Of a stretch of 64,000 bases of DNA, positions 51,355 to 62,308 are shown one piece after another. Each line of letters starts with the position of its first letter. Position 1 is the stretch's first letter. Under the pieces are notes generated by a model, which was not told the DNA's origin, did no database searches, and saw only the letters and a list, made by a program, of their open reading frames with translations. Source of the stretch: Imbricaverruca yamaguchii (lineage: Eukaryota > Arthropoda > Thecostraca > Neoverrucidae); the NCBI GenBank assembly GCA_034440575.1, contig JAOTOL010001009.1, forward strand, positions 1-64,000, in the 5' to 3' direction. Both the position numbers and the translations under genes were made by a program.

Positions 51355-52012
51355 CTCACCTACAGCCACAACAGGATCACAGGAGGCTCACCTATAGCCA
51401 CAGCAGGATCACAGGAGGCTCACCTACCACAGAACCACCGAAGCCAGCTCACCTACCGCTACTGCAGGGCAACCGGAGCCAGCTCACCTACCGCCACTAC
51501 AGTACCACCGGTGGAGGCTCATCTACCGCCACTGCAGGGCAACCGGAGCCAGCTCACCTACCGCCACTGCAGTCCCACCAGAGGAGGCTCATCTACCGCC
51601 ACTGCAGGGCCACCGGAGGAGGCTCACCTACCGCAACTGCAGTACCACCAGAGGAGGCTCACCTACCGCCACCACAGGACCACCAGAGGAGGCTCACCTA
51701 CCGCCACCACAGGACCACCGGAGGAGGCTCACCTACCGCAACTGCAGTACAACCAGAGGAGGCTCACCTACCTCCACTGCAGGGCAACCGGAGGAGGCTC
51801 ACCTACCGCAACTGCAGTACAACCAGAGGAGGCTCACCTACCGCCACTGCAGGGCAACCGGAGGAGGCTCACCTACAATCACTACAGGTCCACCGGAAGA
51901 GGCTCACCTACCGCCACTGCAGGGCAACCGGAGGAGGCTCACCTACAATCACTACAGGACCATCGGAGGAGGTTCACCTACCGCCACTACAGGACCACCG
52001 GAGTTAGCTCAC
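51355..52012. repeat. 35-bp tandem array (GAGGCTCACCTACCGCCACT type)
   Basis: About eighteen diverged copies with GCAGGGCAACCGGAG spacers. The frame cycles with the period; the 234-codon open frame is read-through. Confidence 0.9.
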
Positions 52013-53035
52013 TGTAGTGATGGTGGGATGGCAAATCCTGTGGCGGTGTTGGTGGTCGGAAGCCATAACCAGCCTGGCAGGCTCCAGTTTCGCTCGCATC
52101 CTGATCGACTTACTGGTATCGAACCAACGCCTCAGCCGTTCCATTATGGATGTGCTGGGTGAAGGGAATCCGGTCGCAAAAAACGGCCATCCTTCAGTTT
52201 TGCAGCCGCCGGTGGGCTATTGCAGCATCAACTGACCGCTACAGTGGTTCCTGGCCAGTCCATGTTCTGTGGTGGCTCCTGGCCGGTCCTTATGCCATGG
52301 TGGTCCCTGGCCAGTTCGTACTATGGTGATCCTTGGTCAGCCCTTGCGCTGAGCTGACCCCCAGACAGTTCCTGTTTTATGGTGGTCCCTGGCCAGTCCC
52401 TATGACTTGGCGATTCTTGGATAGCCTCGGTGCCACGGCGGCCCCCGTCTTCATCGCACTGCCCGCTGGCCGAGGCATCGCATCATGGCGAGTGACAAGC
52501 GCAACTCAGCCCCGGCAGCAAAACATGCAGCCGCCACCGTTCGTATGCGTCCCGGCGGGGCGGCCGCCCCCCCCCCCCCTCCCCCTACACACCACTCACG
52601 CGACACGTGCCACCTGTCGACACACCCGCCGAACACGTGACATATCTGTGCTCCCCAGCCGCACACCACGTGACGCACCAAAGCATCACGTGACGTCGCA
52701 GACGACGACGGCCAACGCGTCGCACCCGGCCCGTGCCTCAGCGACGGGCCACGTGGCTGCTTACCCATACCCACACTTGCGTAGCTCACCCGAACACGCA
52801 CGTGACGCACCAAAGCATCACGTGACCTACCCACACACGCGCGTGACGCACCCGCGGGTCACGCAGCGTACCGCGGCACACATCTGACGCGCACACGAAG
52901 CTCACGTGACGCACGCACTCGTCGTGCCACGCACAGTGCAGCTGATCGCATCCGACACGTCATATCCGTCTCGACTGATGCAGCGGCAGTCAGCCCGGCC
53001 AAAACAGACGGCCGGCAGCGACCCGGTAGCCGGCA

Positions 53036-53480
53036 CATCTCGGCTGTTGTGGCGCAGCACATCTCAGGTGTTGTGGCGCGGGATATCTCAGCTGTTGTGG
53101 CCGCGTCCAACACACAACCGGCACATCTCCGCTGTTGTGGCCGTGTCCAACACACAACCGGCACATCTCAGCTGTTGTGGCCGCGTCCAACACACAACCG
53201 GCACATCTCAGCTGTTGTGGCCGCGTCCAACACACAACCGGCACATCTCGGCTGTTGTGGCGCAGCACATCTCAGGTGTTGTGGCCGCGTCCAATACACA
53301 ACCGGCACATCTCAGCTGCTGTGGCCCCGCCCCACACTGGACCGGTACATCTCAGCTGTAGTGGCCCCGCCCCACACACGACCGGCACATCTCAGCTGTT
53401 GTGGCGCGGGATATCTCAGCTGTTGTGGCGCGGGATATCTCAGCTGTTGCGACGCGGCACATCTCAGCTGTTGTGGCCCC
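53036..53480. repeat. 40-bp tandem array (GGCACATCTCAGCTGTTGTG type)
   Basis: About eleven units, some shortened to 24-27 bp, with GCGTCCAACACACAACC spacers. Confidence 0.9.
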
Positions 53481-53824
53481 GCCCCACACTGGGCCGGCAC
53501 GACAATGGCACGCCCAGCTGAGCTCCTCGAATTACACGGACGCCCTGAGGCGGCCGGCACGGAACAAATGCCGACGGAAACCGGCAAACTGCACACATTC
53601 GCGTGACGATGTGCCAACGTCTGAACGTTGCGAATGCGCGACATTCGCAGCATACCCGATGCGTGCAGCTGCACGGCACGGTGGAGAATAGATTGCTCTT
53701 GCCGCTTTGTATTTTATAGTTGGCAGCTTTAGACAACCGTGTGATTTCTTTCGTCAGCCTGGTCCTGTCGGACCGGTTGAAACAGTTCGAAAAAAATCAT
53801 TAAAAAATTAGTCCCAATTCTTGA

Positions 53825-54045
53825 TGGGTTGGCTTTATGAACCAGGGTCCTGTTGCTAAACATAGCTTGTTGCGTGAACCTGAGGCACACTACCCGATCC
53901 ATGAATTCCAGTTCAACGGCGGAATTTTGACCGAGGGTTTAACGTGCCGTCAATGCAAGGACACGGCTGCCCCGGTAGCTCGTCCCCAGCCTTATCGGGC
54001 CAGCTGCCAACTGACACTCCCGGTCTAAATGCGAGCGCGTGAAGC
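53825..54045 (+). repeat. Dispersed repeat D, copy 2
   Basis: Inverted partner of 915-1150. The 63-codon open frame inside it (53837-54028) is not conserved in the other copy and is not taken as a gene. Confidence 0.75.
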
Positions 54046-54794
54046 GGTGTAACAAATGCACATCAGTGGGAACTTTGCCAAGCTTATTTGGGCCACCAAT
54101 TTACTGATAAGCCACATACTGCACAATCTCATGTACTTGCGCCACGGGAGCTCGGGGTATACTGTTTATGAGCTTTTCTCTAGTTTCATCCTTATGGTGA
54201 AAATACCCTCGATGTTCGTTTTTTTCAGTCTGCTCTATAGGCAAGAATTTAGTCGCCTCCCCAAGAGACCTAGAAACGGCAGGGTACCACAAGTCTCCCT
54301 CCCGGCTGTGAAATAAATATCCGGAAACGAACTATTTGGGCGTTGTCGCAGCTCTGCGTTACGGCCTTCCTGGATCACTACAAACCACCATCAACATGCC
54401 TTTCCTACACTGACAGATCTGGAAAGACTCCAATGTTTTTTCTTTCCTCCAGCTTCCCCATAAATAAATTACCAACCGCCACGCTATCTGGACCTCCCGC
54501 AACGGCATCCTTATCTTCCCATATCGGCGCCCGACCTCTGCGCGCGGGCCATCGTGCAATGGCGGCCGGCGGCCGTGTCGCGGCGAACGCCGGCCGCTTG
54601 CGGCGCGACTGGCGCGGCGACCGTCACCGATCCGGGCCACAAATGACGCCTTCATCTTGGCGGATTTAAGCCGTGCGGGTCCCGATGGCTGGCGACACCA
54701 AGACCTGGGTGGGCTGGATTGCGGGACAATCATGCCAAATCGTCTCCAGAATAAACGTTCAGTCGGTGTGCCAAGCGGCGAAAAAGCGTGACAC

Positions 54795-57005
54795 CGTGGG
54801 CGACCAGACCAGACTCCGCCCGTGGTGGGTGGGGGGGGAGGCCGGCGACGATCTCAGCATGATCTACAGGCAGCGGGTGGCGCAAGCTCGGTGGGGGGGG
54901 AGACCGGCGATGATCTCAGCATGATCATACAGGCAGCGGGGTATCACTGGCGACCAGACCAGACTCCGCCCGTGGTGGGGGGGGAGGAAGGCCGGCGATG
55001 ATCTCAGCATGATCATACAGGCAGCGGGGTATCACTGGCGACCAGACCAGACTCCGCCCGTGGTGGGGGGGAGGAAGGCCGGCGATGATCTCAGCATGAT
55101 CATACAGGCAGCGGGGTATCACTGGCGACCAGACCAGACTCCGCCCGTGGTGGGGGGGGGAGACCGGCGATGATCTCAGCATGATCGTACAGGCAGCGGG
55201 GTATCACTGGCGACCAGACCAGACTCCGCCCGTGGTGGGGGGGAGGGAGGACCGGCGATGATCTCAGCATGATCGTACAGGCAGCGGGGTATCACTGGCG
55301 ACCAGACCAGACTCCGCCCGTGGTGGGGAGGCCTGGTGGGGGGGAGGAAGGCCGGCGATGATCTCAGCATGATCATACAGGCAGCGGGGTATCACTGGCG
55401 ACCAGACCAGACTCCGCCCGTGGTGGGTGGGGAGGAAGGCCGGCGATGATCTCAGCATGATCGTACAGGCAGCGGGGTATCACTGGCGACCAGACCAGAC
55501 TCCGCCCGTGGTGGGTGGGGGAGGAAGGCCGGCGATGATCTCAGCATGATCGTACAGGCAGCGGGGTATCACTGGCGACCAGACCAGACTCCGCCCGTGG
55601 TGGGTGGGGAGGAAGGCCGGCGATGATCTCAGCATGATCGTACAGGCAGCGGGGTATCACTGGCGGCCAGACACATGATCGTACAGGCAGCGGGGTATCA
55701 CTGGCGACCAGACCGGACTCCGCCCGTGGTGGGGGGGGAGGGGGGGATGATCGATGTACAGGCAGCGGGGTATCACTGGCGACCAGACCAGACTCCGCCC
55801 GTGGTGGGTGGGGGAGGAAGGCCGGCGATGATCTCAGCATGATCGTACAGGCAGCGGGGTATCACTGGCGACCAGACCAGACTCCGCCCGTGGTGGGGGG
55901 GAGGAGGACCGGCGATGATCTCAGCATGATCGTACAGGCAGCGGGGTATCACTGGCGACCAGACCAGACTCCGCCCGTGGTGGGTGGGGAGGAAGGCCGG
56001 CGATGATCTCAGCATGATCATACAGGCAGCGGGGTATCACTGGCGACCAGACCAGACTCCGCCCGTGGTGGGTGGGGGAGGAAGGCCGGCGATGATCTCA
56101 GCATGATCATACAGGCAGCGGGGTATCACTGGCGACCAGACCAGACTCCGCCCGTGGTGGGTGGGGAGGAAGACCGGCGATGATCTCAGCATGATCGTAC
56201 AGGCAGCGGGGTATCACTGGCGACCAGACCAGACTCCGCCCGTGGTGGGTGGGGGGGGGAAGGCCGGCGATGATCTCAGCATGATCATACAGGCAGCGGG
56301 GTATCACTGGCGACCAGACCAGACTCCGCCCGTGGTGGGTGGGGGGGGAGACCGGCGATGATCTCAGCATGATCGTACAGGCAGCGGGGTATCACTGGCG
56401 ACCAGACCAGACTCCGCCCGTGGTGGGTGGGGGAGGAGACCGGCGATGATCTCAGCATGATCGTACAGGCAGCGGGGTATCACTGGCGACCAGACCAGAC
56501 TCCGCCCGTGGTGGGGGGGGGAGACCGGCGATGATCTCAGCATGATCGTACAGGCAGCGGGGTATCACTGGCGACCAGACCAGACTCCGCCCGTGGTGGG
56601 TGGGGGGAGACCGGCGATGATCTCAGCATGATCGTACAGGCAGCGGGGTATCACTGGCGACCAGACCAGACTCCGCCCGTGGTGGGTGGGGAGGAGGCAC
56701 GGCGATGATCTCAGCATGACTCCGGTGGGTGGGGAGGAGGGGCGAATCATACAGGCAGCGGGGTATCACTGGCGACCAGACCAGACTCAGCCCGTGGTGG
56801 GTGGGGAGGAAGGCCGGCGATGATCTCAGCATGATCGTACAGGCAGCGGGGTATCACTGGCGACCAGACCAGACTCCGCCCGTGGTGGGTGGGGAGGGGG
56901 GGGGGAGGAAGGCCGGCGATGATCTCAGCATGATCGTACAGGCAGCGGGGTATCACTGGCGACCAGACCAGACTCCGCCCGTGGTGGGTGGGCGGGAGAC
57001 CAGCG
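54795..57005. repeat. About 88-bp satellite-like array, roughly two dozen copies
   Basis: Each unit has GATGATCTCAGCATGATC, ACAGGCAGCGGGGTATCACT, GGCGACCAGACCAGACTCCG and a variable G-run (GTGGTGGGTGGGGGG). Copies are nearly identical apart from the G-run length and a few truncated units near 55670, 55745 and 56720. Confidence 0.95.
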
Positions 57006-57442
57006 ATGATCCCAGCTGTCAGCCGGCCAATACTCCATCCACCGAGCTAACCATGGGCACTGAATAATGCTATTCGATGCGGCACTTTCCAGCCGAAGTC
57101 GGGAGATCGGACGAACTCATTAACGTTCTCGATGTCGCAGCTGCCGAACACAAACATCAATATTGAGTTCGCTTTCGGCAGGTCCTGAGAATTGCACATT
57201 CTTCGGATTGGTTTAGCAATCGAACGGAAGTTATTAAATGGAGACAAAATGCTATACGAATATAGCTAATTGTTGGCGTGTCTTCTGTAGCAACGCAAAC
57301 TACACGAATGAACGTGTAATCTGAATTATTCAGGCCAGCCCTGCAGCAATACTAGTGCAACAATACTAGTAGTGGCGATGAATCCATATGGTGGCGTAAT
57401 TATGCAACACATTTAGAAACATTGCTAAGCTTACTTGCATAT

Positions 57443-57608
57443 TGGTTGGTTGGTTGGTTGGTTGTGGCTTTACGACGCACTCGGGAGCTGATGGCATGTA
57501 GTGTTGCCCGCCTCCCACCCCGACGAAAAGGGCGGGCATCGCAGGGAGTTGAACCCAGTGATTCTGACGTGCCAGACGCTCAGCTTAACCACTGAGCTAC
57601 CGACGCTC
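57443..57608 (-). mobile_element. tRNA-headed SINE, type B
   Basis: Second type B copy. The head has GGTAGCTCAGTGGTTAAGC and GGGTTCAACTCCC, the body CGATGCCCGCCC, and the tail GAGTGCGTCGTAAAGCC followed by CCAA repeats. Flanks share a decayed CTTACT..CAT..T motif (11 of 14 bases) that may be an old target-site duplication. Confidence 0.78.
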
Positions 57609-58135
57609 CTTACTCTCATCTTGTTTCGGCTTCCTTTCACCAAAAGTAAGCACAAGTCCCATGGATACAGCACTTCATAGGCGGACATGTCGGCATCGGC
57701 AGCCGGTCATGACAGTACGCAGACGCGTCCGGACTCGGAAACGGTCACGGCACCGCGAAAACAATCCAAACACCACCCAGTACAAACACGCGAGGCCACA
57801 GGCGATTTGAGGCAAGAAGCACTCGTGTCTCAGAGATGTTTGTTTGCTTTCGATTGTCATGTTCATCGCAAAGTTTCACACCAATCCGATGGCTCCGAAA
57901 TCGATGACATATGGCTGGGGTGGCTTGTTGCATCACTGGTCCGGTTGGGCTCATTTTCACATTATCGGAATCACCCACTAGCTTCCAATCCAAGCATTTT
58001 CAGTTTATCCCAAATACAAACAGTTATTAAGTTAACGGAATACACACGTGAAGTTTTCTACGTCTTGGAGTGGTACGAGTCACTGTCGTGGTCCCCCGCC
58101 CCATCATTTCTGATTTGAGCATAGTACCACATGAG

Positions 58136-58189
58136 TTAGTCATTAGGGGTTAAGGGCGCATTGACTACATTGGTCATGTAGCGCCCATG
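58136..58189 (-). mobile_element. Tail-only mini-retroposon, 54 bp, perfect target-site duplication
   Basis: The minus strand reads ATGGGCGCTACATGACCAAT, then GTCAATGCGCCC. It is flanked by the perfect 12-bp duplication GTACCACATGAG at 58124-58135 and 58190-58201. Confidence 0.87.
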
Positions 58190-58454
58190 GTACCACATGA
58201 GGCAGCCGTCTTCCATGTTAGCCCACCAGCTCCACTGTTAGCATGCCACCAATGCTTTTGTTCGCAGCTCCGCCCTTGTGTAGACATAAAGCCATGGTGT
58301 TGATCCACCATTCTCTGAGAGCATGGACGATCGCAAACACGTCAGCATGTGTCGGACCATTTTTATGAATCTTAGTCCGAATGGCTGCTGCGGTGATTTT
58401 GCGGACCACGGTCAGTAGTTTGTTTTGCGCTAATTCTGAAGCCACCATAACATC

Positions 58455-58535
58455 CGACAATTCCTGTTCAACGGTATAATTTTGGCGGATAGCTCAACGA
58501 GCCTCCAATGCACCGACATGGCCGCCCCACTGTTT
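58455..58535 (+). repeat. Dispersed repeat D, partial copy 3
   Basis: About 80 bp match the middle of copy 2 (ATTCC.GTTCAACGG, AATTTTG.C, GACA.GGC.GCCCC) with many substitutions. Confidence 0.6.
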
Positions 58536-58539
58536 AGGT

Positions 58540-60000
58540 CAAATAATCTGTTCAAATGCGACAACGCGTACGAGTCTGATTACCGCGCATTGGTTAGTTT
58601 GGTTAGCTGCTGGTGCAAGTGGAGATATATTTAGGCAGGTTGTTGGTGGGCGTCTCGCTCACAGTGATATAAGTGAAATCTAAAGAGGCAGTAGTTGTGA
58701 TTACATGCCAGAATAACAAGAAGTTGCAATGTGTGAACGGAGTGATCCCGGTGCAGATCACAGCGTCAGTAGTTATTCTTCGAAAGGAACTAAGAAAGAC
58801 GCCGTGGGTAAGAGAAGGTAGGCATTTCCGATAAGCATGGTAGAAGGAGCCACAACACATTTTCGTACTATTTCCTAGCGGATAGTTTTGCTTTCTCGCC
58901 AGGTAACTTTCTCTTCTATCTAAATGACGCCTAAGTTGTTCTAAATGTACATAAGTTGATAATGATCATAAGTTGGCTCGGTTTTGGATCCGGTGCATAT
59001 AACTCCGCTGGTCGGATTTGCTCGCGCGCCTCGAACCTTCCGTCGCGACACCTCTGCTCCCGGCCCAGGAACACGTCGAAGCTGCTATCGGACTGAGTGG
59101 ACAGGTCGGGGATGCCAGCAGTGAAGAAGGAAGAGTAGACCAGTGTTTCTTAAGATCAGCTTTTCCTTGTGGAAGGCTAGTTTGCTTTTGCTATGCGCTG
59201 CATAAATTAGCTATGCGGTTTCACTTGCTTCTTGACACGCTTGTTTTCCTGTGTTAGTAAAATTCTTCTAGCGTTGTAAATTGTTTGCCTCAACCTTCTG
59301 GAAGAGTTGTTTAAGTGACGGTGAAGTTGTTGGTGGGGTGTTAGTACTTAATGAAGCTCTATGCATAATGGATAGTCCTGGCTTAACCAGGGCTGCATTA
59401 ATTTACCTTAACATCTCCATTGTCGGTACTATTTAGAATAAAGAGAATCCGACTCCATGATTTTCAATTAGGAAATTAACTAAACTAGTAATTGCGGTGA
59501 GCCGCATTTGTCAAAGGTGTCCGACATCCATTAGACTTAAATAGAATAGTGAAAGTGCCAGAGCCGTAAAAATCGAGTGAGTTACCTGAAAGCAGTGTGT
59601 ATCATGGAGGGGGCGTGACAGTTCATCTGAGTAGGCAGGTGAAGATGGTGACGAAGGAGACCAAGTACGCCGAGGGGTTATCAGTGGGGCCCACTGTCGA
59701 TGACGTCAGTGCATCGAGTCACAAGTGGCGTGCGGTCAGTGGCTACGGAGGCGGTGAGAGCGGGGCTCCACCGCCAGTGCCGGGGGGGGGGGCGTGTCTC
59801 TCCGGTGCCGACCAGTGGACCCCAGCTGGCCGGCCGCCGCTCGGAACCATCTCCAGGCCCGTATTGAATTACGGGTGGGCGCCGGCCGGTCGAGTGGCGG
59901 CGGCGCCATTTGGCGCGACGACCGCCGCCGCCGCCGCCGCCAGATGAAGCCAGACACCGCCGCTGGCGGTCCACTGCACGCCGCCCACTTTTCGGCACAC
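58540..60000. other. No gene recognised
   Basis: AT-rich to 59600, then GC-rich with GCC-type repeats near 59925. It is the start of the giant ECT2 intron. Confidence 0.5.
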
Positions 60001-60019
60001 TTCTCTGCGCACCGTTCGA

Positions 60020-60024
<5 letters not shown>

Positions 60025-60094
<70 letters not shown>

Positions 60095-60173
60095 ATGTGT
60101 GTATGTGTGTGTATGTGTGTGTATGTGTGTATGTGTGTGTATGTGTGTGTATGTGTGTGTGTGCGTGTGTGTG
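60025..60173. repeat. (GT)n microsatellite with AT/GC interruptions
   Basis: It lies 45 bp beyond the donor of the ECT2 linker exon. Confidence 0.95.
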
Positions 60174-60217
60174 TGCGGTCGTGCATCAGACGTGCGGTCG
60201 TGCATCAGACGACTTAC

Positions 60218-60306
60218 TTTGACACACGGCTGAGCGTGCTGGAGGCGGTAACTTCGCTGCTGTCGATGTCCAGGTACTGCGGGTCCAGCACGGTGAGGAA
60301 ATTCTC
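60218..60306 (-). CDS. ect2: ECT2/Pebble RhoGEF, exon for the linker after the PH domain
   Basis: This 89-nt exon has 29 full codons plus two bases. It encodes [13 protein letters not shown]..., an acidic stretch, and STLSRVS. Family knowledge: ECT2 has EN..., a DP motif, an acidic stretch and STLSR..S in the same order just after the PH domain. The acceptor is TTGCTTTGTCAG, with AG at 60308-60307. The donor is AAGTAAGT, with GT at 60217-60216. The exon enters in phase 0 from the upstream exon and leaves with two bases (AA). The G that opens the exon at 35265 completes these to a lysine codon, so the reading frame runs on into FASKTSRKVG. The exon sits between a (GT)n tract (60025-60173) and the CACGG/CACGA-type repeat, yet it is intact, with no stop or frameshift. 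Confidence 0.85.
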
Positions 60307-60333
60307 CTGACAAAGCAATAGACACACAGTCAT

Positions 60334-60586
60334 CGGTATGACACGACACGACACGGCATGGTATGGTATGGTACGGAATGGCACGACACGACACGGCACA
60401 TCACGTCACGGTATGGCACGGCACGGCACGGTATGGAACAGTCCACTGTGCCATATCGTAGGTTCTGGTACGGTACCGTGAGGCACCGTATGACATAGCA
60501 CAGTACGATACGGCCCAGTGCGGTACGGCACGGCACGACAAGGCACGGCACGACAAGGCACAGCACTACACGGCACAACACGGTGG
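60334..60586. repeat. CACGG/CACGA-type degenerate repeat, left block
   Basis: Units such as GGCACGACACGGTATGG of 5-bp base period. Interrupted on its right by the LINE copy. Confidence 0.85.
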
Positions 60587-60587
60587 T

Positions 60588-61350
60588 GATTATTGTGGTT
60601 TTATGGTGCGTCAGCCCATGTGGATTATATTGCACGCATAACAAGCCTGCTTCAGCAAGCGTCAGATTCTCACATCCAAATATAATGCATCTGGAGAATC
60701 AATTATCAGTTAGGCACGTGCATGTATTACTTAGAATCCTACATCTGCAAGGAAGCCCAAAACTGTTCTATCATGCATCAATCGGGTATTATGTATCAAT
60801 CATCTTCCTAGTAAGTCCACCAACCTTAGAGTATTCGCATCATATTCGAAGTACTGCCTGCGTTCTAATGTACATGCTGGGCACGCCACCAACCAGGTGC
60901 ACAGTCAGACGGCATCACACCTCACACATTTTTACCTTTCGTCCCCGCACAATAAATACCTATGTGTTGCTAGCGTTTGACCAATTCTGAGACGACAGAT
61001 GGCCACCGAAGGAAATTGCGATAAAATGTCTCGTACAATGTCATGCTGCTGGTTGAGACTGCGCAAGGCCGAAAGACTGCTCAGAGTATCTGTCAAAATA
61101 GCATGTAAAACCTCGCCGTCGACCTCGACGTATGCGAGGGTTTCGCTGACGGCCAACACCGCGGCAGTGGAGACCGCGGCGTGTAGCGGCAGGGGGAAGA
61201 TCTTGTGGTGGATCCTCTAACGAAAGCACTACACACACCGGTGTCGGTCTTTGAGCCATCTGCGTACGTGCCGATGCAACACCATGACATGCTGAATAAA
61301 TGTGATAATCTAATGTACGTGACAGTAGCTCTTCTTTTGTCAACGTGGGA
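60588..61350 (-). mobile_element. I-clade LINE, 5'-truncated copy with RNase H, zinc-knuckle end and 3' tail
   Basis: On the minus strand the copy starts inside RNase H (TYADGSKTDTGVCSAFV near 61275-61220, the first catalytic Asp in the DGSKT motif). It continues in a shifted frame through LAVSETLAYVEVDGEVLHAI and SALRSLNQQHDIV, and then has LRIGQTLATHRYLLCGDE, the start of the cysteine/histidine end typical of I-clade LINEs. An untranslated stretch follows. It closes at 60640-60588 with CACATGGGCTGACGC...CATAAAACCACAATAATCACC, which resembles the SINE tails here. CACGG/CACGA-type repeats flank it on both sides, consistent with insertion into that array. Frameshifts show it is not functional. 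Confidence 0.72.
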
Positions 61351-61351
61351 C

Positions 61352-61640
61352 GCTACGGCACAGCTCGGCACGACACGGCATATCACAGCACGGTACGACA
61401 CAGCACAGCACAGCACAGCACGGTACGACACGGCATATCACAGCACGGTACGACACAGCACAGCATAGCACAGCACGGTACGACACGGCATATCACAGCA
61501 CGGTACGACACAGCACAGCATAGCACAGCACAGCACAGCACGGCACGACACGGCATATCAAAGCACGGTACAACACGACACGACACGACACGACACGGCA
61601 CGGCACGGCACGGTACAGTACAGCACGGCACGGCACAGCG
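61352..61640. repeat. CACGG/CACGA-type degenerate repeat, right block
   Basis: Higher-order copies of CGGCATATCACAGCACGGTA and CGACACAGCACAGCA, three or four times. Confidence 0.87.
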
Positions 61641-62155
61641 CGATATCAGTAATGAAGATGACTCAGTGGTGCACGGTAATGGCAGTGGAAGGCAGCAGTC
61701 GTTCCAGTGGACGCCCTGACATTCACAGTGAATACTCCCCGGTAGTGGTGGACAGCTTGCACACCCCAGCTGTTTCTATTTCTGCACTCCAACGCGATTA
61801 AACCACCCGGATAACCCAGTTTAAATGAGCAGGCATGAACCGGGCAGAATTTCAGTCAGTAGTGTAAATCTCGCGGAAGAATTAGCGCGCCTTAGGTGTG
61901 CCAGCCTGGCCGGCCCGCCGCCGACCCCCCCCCCCCTCAGACCGCATCGGCCCCGACGTCAGCTGACCTCAGACTGACGTCAGACCTCAGCTGCCTCCCC
62001 AGGGACGGGGAAAGGCGAGGTGAACAATACCGACCGACGACCTTGTCGACTTTTCCCCAGGCAAAACGCAACACCGTTCATCCAGCAAGCTTCCGCCTTG
62101 CAGGAACTAACGCCGGACGCCTGCCTGACGTCATGTCGTATGACGTCATACTTAC

Positions 62156-62308
62156 AGCGTCTGCGCGGCAGGTGGCGTGCGCCATCTGCCGGCAGAGCGT
62201 GCGCAGGAACTGCTCCTTCGGCACGTCCTCGGCGCTGATGGTGAAGGTGTAGTGGCGCTCCTTCAGCTCCTGGTTGCTCCGGCAGATGAGGGTGAACACG
62301 TTGTGGCA
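62156..62308 (-). CDS. ect2: ECT2/Pebble RhoGEF, exon for the C-terminal part of the PH domain
   Basis: ECT2 is a Rho guanine-nucleotide exchange factor that activates RhoA at the cell equator for cytokinesis. This 153-nt exon encodes 51 residues, starting CHNVFTLICR and ending CRQMAHATCRADA. Family knowledge: animal ECT2 proteins have a similar stretch at the end of the PH domain, with a PKE.xL..LCR..A.T.CKADA pattern followed directly by EN. Here the pattern reads VPKEQFLRTLCRQMAHATCRADA across its parts. On the minus strand the exon ends at a strong donor, GTAAGT (GT at 62155-62154). The acceptor is a pyrimidine-rich stretch ending CGACAGAG. Starting after the second AG gives phase 0 and exactly 51 codons; the AG two bases upstream is an alternative. 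The next exon begins with GAG AAT, giving the expected ADA-EN junction. Upstream (62330-62785) lie tandem partial copies of the first half of this exon. Identification is from motif recognition only, but three consecutive exons agree. Confidence 0.85.

Larger units (their letters stand above)
35266..60217 (-). other. ECT2 giant intron of about 25 kb
   Basis: The intron is defined by the donor at 60217 and the acceptor ending at 35266. The exons on both sides join in frame to give the ECT2 linker-to-tail junction. It is packed with retroelement fragments and at least eight separate minisatellites, listed individually. No other host exon was recognised in it. The size is normal for a repeat-rich arthropod genome but would hide the gene from naive gene prediction. 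Confidence 0.75.
60307..62155 (-). other. ECT2 intron of 1.85 kb
   Basis: This intron lies between the PH-domain exon and the linker exon, with GTAAGT at the 62155 end and TTTGTCAG at the 60307 end. It holds two blocks of degenerate CACGG/CACGA-type repeat (60334-60586, 61352-61640) with a 5'-truncated I-clade LINE copy between them. The part from 61650 to 62150 has a run of C around 61926 and nothing else I recognise. Confidence 0.75.

Noticed and set aside
54795..57005. CRISPR-like regular array
   Set aside because: Units are contiguous without unique spacers, and the context is a eukaryotic intron. The same holds for the other arrays.
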